The notes beneath the pieces are model-generated. The model was given only the letters and a program-made list of their open reading frames with translations, was not told the origin of the DNA and ran no database searches. The position numbers and the translations under genes are program-made. Source: an uncultured Verrucomicrobia subdivision 3 bacterium (lineage in GTDB: Bacteria; Verrucomicrobiota; Verrucomicrobiia; Limisphaerales; UBA11358). From it: 64,000 nt of DNA. This document shows positions 59,844 to 64,000 of this stretch, piece by piece (position 1 is the first letter of the stretch; each line of letters begins with the position of its first letter). The stretch is taken from the NCBI GenBank assembly GCA_903878805.1, contig CAIRJF010000028.1, positions 1-64,000 of the forward strand. The letters are read 5' to 3'.

Positions 59844-60380
59844 CTAAATTTTCTTCGGCGCGTTCAAACCGTGCCGCGAATTTTCCTGCGTGTGCGTCAG
59901 CGCAAGCGCGAGCGCGTCCGCCGCGTCGGGCGCGGGCAACTCGGCGAGGTTCAACATCCGCTGCACCATTTTGGCGACGGCAATTTTTTGCGCCGCGCCG
60001 TAGCCGACAATCGCTTGCTTCACTTTGCGCGTGGCAATTTCGTAAATATCCAAACCAGCTTCGGCAATCGCCGCCATCGCGGCGCCGCGCGCTTCGCCCA
60101 TGATGATGGCCGTCTTCAGATTTTGCGCGAAGAAAAGTCCTTCTACCACACAAACTGTCGGCTGATGTTCGCGCACGAGGTCACGCAGCGTTTGCGTAAT
60201 TTTGGCGAGGCAACGCGAACGTTCCCAATCTTTCGGACAGGTGATCGTGCCTTGCGCAAGCGCGGACAAATTATTTCTTTCCACGCGGATGACGCCGTAG
60301 CCCGTGCCGCGCACTGACGGATCAACGCCCAAAATTATTTGAGTGGCGCGTGGCGCGTGGCGAGTGACGGGCAAGGTCAT
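59844..60380 (-). CDS. ruvC: Crossover junction endodeoxyribonuclease RuvC
   Basis: A 178-residue resolvase from the ATG at 60380. Catalytic acidic residues are in IILGVDPSVRGTGYGVI (Asp), VVEGLFFAQN (Glu), and APDAADALALALTH (Asp/Asp). KTAIIMGEARGAAM and IYEIATRKVKQAIVGYGAAQK are also typical. The N-terminus MTLPVTRHAPRAT before IILG is about 13 residues longer than in E. coli and is encoded by a heptamer repeat (60343-60370). First gene of the operon with the zinc ribbon and ruvA. Confidence 0.95.
   Translation of the reverse strand: MTLPVTRHAPRATQIILGVDPSVRGTGYGVIRVERNNLSALAQGTITCPKDWERSRCLAKITQTLRDLVREHQPTVCVVEGLFFAQNLKTAIIMGEARGAAMAAIAEAGLDIYEIATRKVKQAIVGYGAAQKIAVAKMVQRMLNLAELPAPDAADALALALTHTQENSRHGLNAPKKI
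60343..60370 (+). repeat. Heptamer tandem repeat inside the ruvC 5' end
   Basis: Four 7-base units, GTGGCGC, GTGGCGC, GTGGCGA, GTGACGG, in tandem. They encode residues about 4-12 of RuvC, where the protein is longer than relatives. As seven is not a multiple of three, unit gain or loss would alter the frame. Confidence 0.6.
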
Positions 60381-60492
60381 TGCGGTCGCGCGCGATTTTT
60401 TTCCGCCGAGACGCTGCTGCATCTGCTCAAATTGTTGCCGGGAAATGCCCACACGAAAAGGTTGCCAGCGCGCGTGGGCGGGCAAAAGGAAA

Positions 60493-60521
60493 AACGCCGT
60501 GACGGGTTTCGTCGCGGCGTT
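60493..60521 (-). terminator. Intrinsic terminator for the DUF6600-like gene
   Basis: Read on the minus strand: an 11-bp stem (arms 60511-60521 and 60493-60503, one G-T pair), 7-base loop, then a T-rich run (TTTTTCCTTTT). It lies 16 bases after the stop at 60537 and ahead of ruvC, separating the two units. Confidence 0.8.
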
Positions 60522-60536
60522 GAGGAAGCGGGCTAT

Positions 60537-61049
60537 TCAGCGGTTTTGGACAAACCAGTTCTGGTATCGTCCGCCGCCATTCGCGGAGCCGTTTTGATTT
60601 TGCGGCGACGGCATGGTCTGGCTGAAATTCTGCCGTGGCTCGCTGTGCTGCGGATGATCAACCATCATCGGCGCGGTGAACGCCGGCTGCGGGTTCATTG
60701 GCCGCGACGGTTCACGCCAGTCGTTGTGCGCAGATGAATGTTGATTGAACGGCGCGGTCACGGTGTTGTTCACCGGCGCAGTGACTGTCGCCGCGGGCGC
60801 GGTGTAAGTCCGCTGCGCCTGATGATTTTCGCCGTTGTTGAGGAATCCGCCGCTGTGGGCGTAGCTGTGGGCGGGCGCAGAATTATTCGCCGGAGCGGTT
60901 GGGTTTGACCATGATTGCACGGATGAATTCCCATTTCCCTGTTCGCGGTTGAATTGTCCTGCCTGCGGGCGCGACGGTGTTTGTGTCACTGGCGAATGTT
61001 GATTGCCGTTCGCCGGATTGAAGTTGTTGTTTCCGGTCGCAGCGGTGAA
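60537..61049 (-). pseudogene. Out-of-frame C-terminal part of the DUF6600-like protein
   Basis: The minus-strand frame ending at 60537 (TGA) encodes an Asn/Gln/Pro-rich disordered tail (TGNNNFNPANGNQHSPVTQT, later QNWFVQNR). It lies in the -1 frame relative to the secreted protein at 60986-62188, whose own last residues (ETTTSIRRTAINIRQ) look like an accidental out-of-frame end. The two overlap over about 60 bases, so a one-base loss near 61010-61060 probably split one gene. I see no canonical slippery heptamer. Confidence 0.55.
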
Positions 61050-62188
61050 TTGCCGGTTGGCGGAGCCGTCGGAAACGGCCGCACGGGATGAATCTCGCCC
61101 GGCCCGCGCCAACTATGGCGTTCCGACTGCATGACCGTGCCGACGCCGACCGCCTGGATGGGACGATGCGTTGCCGCGCCGATGGTCGTGATGGAAACGC
61201 CGTTGTTCACAATGGTGCGGTGGTTGTAGTCGTAGTTGTTGATGATGGTCGTCTGGTTGTAAATCTGCGTGATTTGGGTCGGCGGCACGCAGTAATTGCG
61301 CGGGTGCGGTTGGCAGAAATTGCCGATAGATACGAACGTGAAGCAATTTGCCGCGAGGCCGAAACCGAAACTGACGGAAACATTTCCGCCATGATAGGTG
61401 AAGCCGACGCCCGGCTGGTAGGCCGTGTAGGGCGGCAGCGGCGCCCAGCCGCAATAATCGCCGCTCGAACGCCACGTCACCCACGACGGCGCCCAGACGG
61501 TGTCCGGCCACCAGCACCAGCCGTAGTTCGGCGCGTTGAACCAGCGTCCGTAGTGGAAAGTCACGCCCCACGCGTAATCCGAGTTCCAATACCAGCCGCA
61601 GTCCGTGTAAACCCAGCGGCCGCGGTCGCAATAGGGCTGCCACGTCGCGTTATACACCACTTCCGTCGGCCGCCAGCAGCGGCCATAGCCGGCCACCTCG
61701 ACCCACTGGCCGTAAGGCGACAGCGTGTCGTTAAAATTATTAATCGTCATGTTTTCCGGCGGCGCGGACGCGGCGGGCGGCGGCGAATTATTTTCAGAAA
61801 CAACCGTGGGCGTGGTCGGCGGACTGGCGGGCGCGGGCGAAGAATTGTTGTTGATGCCGGCCAGAAAATTTTTGTCGTGGGCGAACATCGCGTTCACCAT
61901 TTCCGACGTAACGCCCGCATCGGTCAGGGCAATGATTTTATCGGCATCGAGATTGAAGGCGGTCGGGCAGTTGGAGATGTAATTCTTAATCACGCCGGCA
62001 TCCACGCCGGCCTGGGCGAGCTTGGCGACTTGCGCGGCGGAACTGCCGGGGACAAGACTGTCCGGCAGCGTCGTGCCGTTCGCGGGCGGCGGCATCGGTT
62101 GCTCGTTGGCGAGGCTATCGTAAGCGGCGGCGGCGGCGATGGCCACCGCGAGCGCAATCAAGGTTTTGGAGGCAATATAATTTTTCAT
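60986..62188 (-). CDS. DUF6600-like secreted protein (frameshifted C-terminus)
   Basis: A 400-residue exported protein: signal peptide MKNYIASKTLIALAVAIAAA with AAYDSLAN. Residues about 45-110 have two helical repeats (AAQVAKLAQAGVDAGVIKNYISN and IALTDAGVTSEMVNAMF), then a Pro/Ala linker, then the Trp/Tyr/Gly-rich DUF6600 core: YGQWVEVAGYGRCWRP, NATWQPYCDRGRWVYTDCGWYWNSDYAWG, HYGRWFNAPNYGWCWWP, GWAPLPPYTAY. Such proteins are abundant in Verrucomicrobia and Bacteroidetes; function is unknown. The expected Asn/Gln-rich tail is in another frame (60537-61049). A terminator follows at 60493-60521. Confidence 0.75.
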   Translation of the reverse strand: MKNYIASKTLIALAVAIAAAAAYDSLANEQPMPPPANGTTLPDSLVPGSSAAQVAKLAQAGVDAGVIKNYISNCPTAFNLDADKIIALTDAGVTSEMVNAMFAHDKNFLAGINNNSSPAPASPPTTPTVVSENNSPPPAASAPPENMTINNFNDTLSPYGQWVEVAGYGRCWRPTEVVYNATWQPYCDRGRWVYTDCGWYWNSDYAWGVTFHYGRWFNAPNYGWCWWPDTVWAPSWVTWRSSGDYCGWAPLPPYTAYQPGVGFTYHGGNVSVSFGFGLAANCFTFVSIGNFCQPHPRNYCVPPTQITQIYNQTTIINNYDYNHRTIVNNGVSITTIGAATHRPIQAVGVGTVMQSERHSWRGPGEIHPVRPFPTAPPTGNSPLRPETTTSIRRTAINIRQ

Positions 62189-62265
62189 GGATGTTTTTGT
62201 TGAATGTTGATTGTGGTGCGTTCCACAAGAGTCAGACGCAGAGGATGCTCCGACCGTTCACGCAC

Positions 62266-62295
62266 AAGTTGTAAACTTATTGAAGTCAACAACTT
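62266..62295. promoter_or_regulatory. Inverted repeat upstream of the DUF6600-like gene
   Basis: AAGTTGT at 62266-62272 and ACAACTT at 62289-62295, 16-base spacer, in the AT-rich gap between thrC and the DUF6600-like ATG at 62188. It could be an operator. The rest of 62189-62347 holds nothing else I can assign. Confidence 0.35.
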
Positions 62296-62347
62296 ATTTT
62301 ATGAAACCAATTTGGAAATGCGTTGAAAAACGAGGCGAATGAAAAGC

Positions 62348-63700
62348 TCAATTCCGCGTCAGTAGATAGCTTTTGAACTTCGCGTAATCCGCGCCCATGT
62401 GCTCAAAATCTTCCGGCAATTTTATCGCGGCCGTCATCGCGGGCGGCACGTCGGGCGCGAAGCCAATGGTCTTCTCGATCTCCTCCGGAAATTTCGCCGG
62501 GTTTGCTGTTTCCAAAATTACGGCGGGCAAACCATTTAACGATTCCGTTTCGAGCCAGTCTTCAAAACCGCGCCACGCCACCGCGCCGTGCGCTTCGAGC
62601 AACAATTCGTATTTGTTCCATACTTCGCGGATGGTCGCGCGCGTGCGGTCATCCGAAACCGAACTGGAAAATAAATCCCTGCGCATCGCGTCCAGATTTG
62701 GCTGCCGCAAAATTTTCCCCGTCTCGTCCATTTGCCCGCCATACAACGCCACCAGCCGCGCGAGATTGCTCGGATGCCCGACGTTCATCGCGTTGGAAAC
62801 GGAATTGCGCGACGGCGAAATTTTTTCGTAATGACCGCTCGCCAGAAATTTCGGGAACGCGTCGTTGTCATTCACCGACGCGATGATTTTTCTCACCGGC
62901 AAACCCATTTGTTTCGCCACCATCGCGCCCATCATGTCGCCGAAATTTCCACTCGGCACGGAGAAGACAATTTCCTCGCCGGGTTTCGCCAAACGTGACG
63001 CGGCGTAAAAATAATAAACGCTCTGCGGCAACAGCCGGCCGATATTTATGGAATTCGCGGACGACAACGGCAGATGTTTTAATGACGCGTCAGCAAAGGC
63101 CTGCTTTACCATCGCCTGACAGTCGTCAAATTTTCCGTCAATCGCCACCGTGCGGACGTTGCCCGTCAGCGTGGTCATCAGCTTGCGCTGGCTCAGGCTG
63201 ACTTCATCAATCGGAAACAAAACAATGACGCGGATGCCGGGGACATTGTGGAACGCGTGCGCCACCGCCGCGCCCGTGTCGCCGCTCGTCGCGGTGAGAA
63301 TCGTCAACTGCTTGCCATCTTCCGCCAAAAAACGGCCCATCAAGCGTGCCATCATGCGTGCGGCAAAATCCTTAAACGACGCCGTCGGCCCTTGATCCAG
63401 CCGCATCACGACCACGCGGTCATAAACTTTTTCGAGCGGAATTTCAAAATTGTAGGCGTCGGCACAAATCGCGGCGAGCGCAGCGGCGGGAATGATTCCG
63501 TCCGTGTATTTCGACAAGACGCGAAACGCGATTTCGTGATACGGCAATTTCGCGAAGGCCGCGATTTCTTCCGGCGTGAGCTGCGGAAATTTTTCGGGGA
63601 AATAAAGTCCGCGATCCGGCGCTTGGCCACGCAAAAACGCCTCGCGCAAATTGACGGCGGGCGATTGGCCATTGGTGCTGCGAAAAAGAAGCGCGCTCAT
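62348..63700 (-). CDS. thrC: Threonine synthase
   Basis: A 450-residue PLP enzyme that converts O-phosphohomoserine to threonine. The long (E. coli-like) form: FRSTNGQSPAVNLREAFLRGQAPDRGLYFPE at the N-terminus, PLP-lysine in DQGPTASFKDFAARMM, TATSGDTGAAVAHAFH phosphate loop and VLFPIDEVSLSQRKLMTTL, PSGNFGDMMGA. Length normal. Its ATG overlaps the hom stop (ATGA at 63697-63700), so hom and thrC are coupled in one operon for threonine synthesis. Confidence 0.97.
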   Translation of the reverse strand: MSALLFRSTNGQSPAVNLREAFLRGQAPDRGLYFPEKFPQLTPEEIAAFAKLPYHEIAFRVLSKYTDGIIPAAALAAICADAYNFEIPLEKVYDRVVVMRLDQGPTASFKDFAARMMARLMGRFLAEDGKQLTILTATSGDTGAAVAHAFHNVPGIRVIVLFPIDEVSLSQRKLMTTLTGNVRTVAIDGKFDDCQAMVKQAFADASLKHLPLSSANSINIGRLLPQSVYYFYAASRLAKPGEEIVFSVPSGNFGDMMGAMVAKQMGLPVRKIIASVNDNDAFPKFLASGHYEKISPSRNSVSNAMNVGHPSNLARLVALYGGQMDETGKILRQPNLDAMRRDLFSSSVSDDRTRATIREVWNKYELLLEAHGAVAWRGFEDWLETESLNGLPAVILETANPAKFPEEIEKTIGFAPDVPPAMTAAIKLPEDFEHMGADYAKFKSYLLTRN

Positions 63701-64000
63701 TGCTCAAAACTTTCCACGCGGATCATCACCGGCTTGCCTTTGACGGTCGGCAGCTTCGAGATCTTGGCGAGCGCTTTGGCGGCGACGCCGTTGGTCGCGT
63801 AGTGGAGCATGAAAATTAAAGGAACACTTTCGCCTTCGTGACCTTCCGGCTGGATGACAGACGAAATGCCGATGTTCGACTGGCCGAAAATTGTGGCGAT
63901 GCGCGCGAGCACGCCGGGTTTGTCCACGACGTTCAAGCGCACAAAATATTGCGAAACCACTTCACTAATTGGCGCAACGGCGCCAGCGCATTCGTGCGGG
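63697..64000 (-). CDS. hom: Homoserine dehydrogenase, C-terminal ACT domain (partial)
   Basis: The frame runs open to the right edge. The visible part reads APISEVVSQYFVRLNVVDKP, then GVLARIATIFGQSNIGISSVIQPE and ends KGKPVMIRVESFEQ. That is an ACT domain with the conserved Gly-Val-Leu and 'NIGISSV..' as found at the C-terminus of homoserine dehydrogenases, where it mediates feedback inhibition by threonine. The catalytic domain lies outside the window. Coupling to thrC supports the assignment. Confidence 0.85.
   Translation of the reverse strand, partial: PHECAGAVAPISEVVSQYFVRLNVVDKPGVLARIATIFGQSNIGISSVIQPEGHEGESVPLIFMLHYATNGVAAKALAKISKLPTVKGKPVMIRVESFEQ

Noticed and set aside
61000..61070. 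Programmed -1 ribosomal frameshift in the DUF6600-like gene
   Set aside because: No X-XXY-YYZ slippery heptamer in the correct frame and no obvious downstream stem; mutation or sequencing error is simpler.
7396..63960. Functional clustering of threonine genes (tRNA-Thr, sua5, thrS, thrC, hom)
   Set aside because: They are tens of kilobases apart, on both strands and in different operons; only hom-thrC are linked.

Overview
The window looks like a chromosomal segment of a Gram-negative bacterium of the Verrucomicrobia (Pedosphaera-like) type. This rests on GC-rich coding sequence with frequent GTG starts, few strong Shine-Dalgarno sites, outer-membrane biology (OmpL-like porin, Mla and RND lipid transport, AsmA-like protein), a type IV-pilin-like prepilin, a DUF6600-like protein and many small palindromic intergenic repeats. 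The taxon is inferred from gene style; there is no rRNA to confirm it.

Layout. 1-7.2 kb: a prepilin cut by the window edge, a beta-CASP nuclease, an AI-2E-type exporter, a PPK2 polyphosphate kinase, pgi and pgm (sugar-phosphate metabolism). 7.4-9.8 kb: tRNA-Thr(UGU) whose last 17 bases are repeated at 9764-9780; the 2.3 kb between holds an integrase-like fragment, an AbrB/PIN toxin-antitoxin pair with a palindromic operator, and a small conserved-looking protein, so it reads as a decayed tRNA-targeted islet. 9.8-15.0 kb: MarC, an ATP-grasp-like protein and proA overlap each other; then an AsmA-like protein, a Cys-rich protein and a gamma carbonic anhydrase. 15-20 kb: an MBL hydrolase, a polytopic membrane protein, a GYF_2 membrane protein and an unusual membrane-anchored pterin dehydratase fusion. 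20-24.5 kb: an NtrB/NtrC-like two-component system followed by a GT-C-like glycosyltransferase. 24.5-28.8 kb: MacA-MacB-type efflux operon ending in sua5/tsaC. 29-35.7 kb: cell-surface polysaccharide genes (acyltransferase 3, GT-A transferase, flippase, FkbM methyltransferase, VOC protein, MBOAT with a 40-residue partner).

35.9-41 kb: a second beta-CASP protein, a shortened PilC-like protein, a strongly signalled porin gene (structured leader, good SD, terminator) and metF. 41-48.3 kb: a six-gene minus-strand run ybjQ-like, RND, an unrecognised protein built of repeated aromatic-Pro motifs, mlaE, mlaF, mlaD, which reads as an envelope lipid-trafficking system. 48.4-54.5 kb: thrS without a TGS domain and with an AT-rich insert, a small helical protein, a second MarC, coaB-like, xerC/D-like, Dabb and fabD. 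54.5-60.4 kb: NUDIX, a low-GC lipoprotein, a YkgJ-like protein, then the minus-strand run ruvC, zinc ribbon, ruvA, lysophospholipid acyltransferase, priA (repair and replication restart). 60.5-64 kb: a DUF6600-like secreted protein with an apparent frameshift, thrC, and the ACT-domain end of hom.

Several families of intergenic inverted repeats are scattered through the window, including a 73-bp cloverleaf-like palindrome at 13055-13127 and three members of a CACAGAT/CACGGAT family. I saw no CRISPR array, no rRNA, no insertion sequence and no origin.
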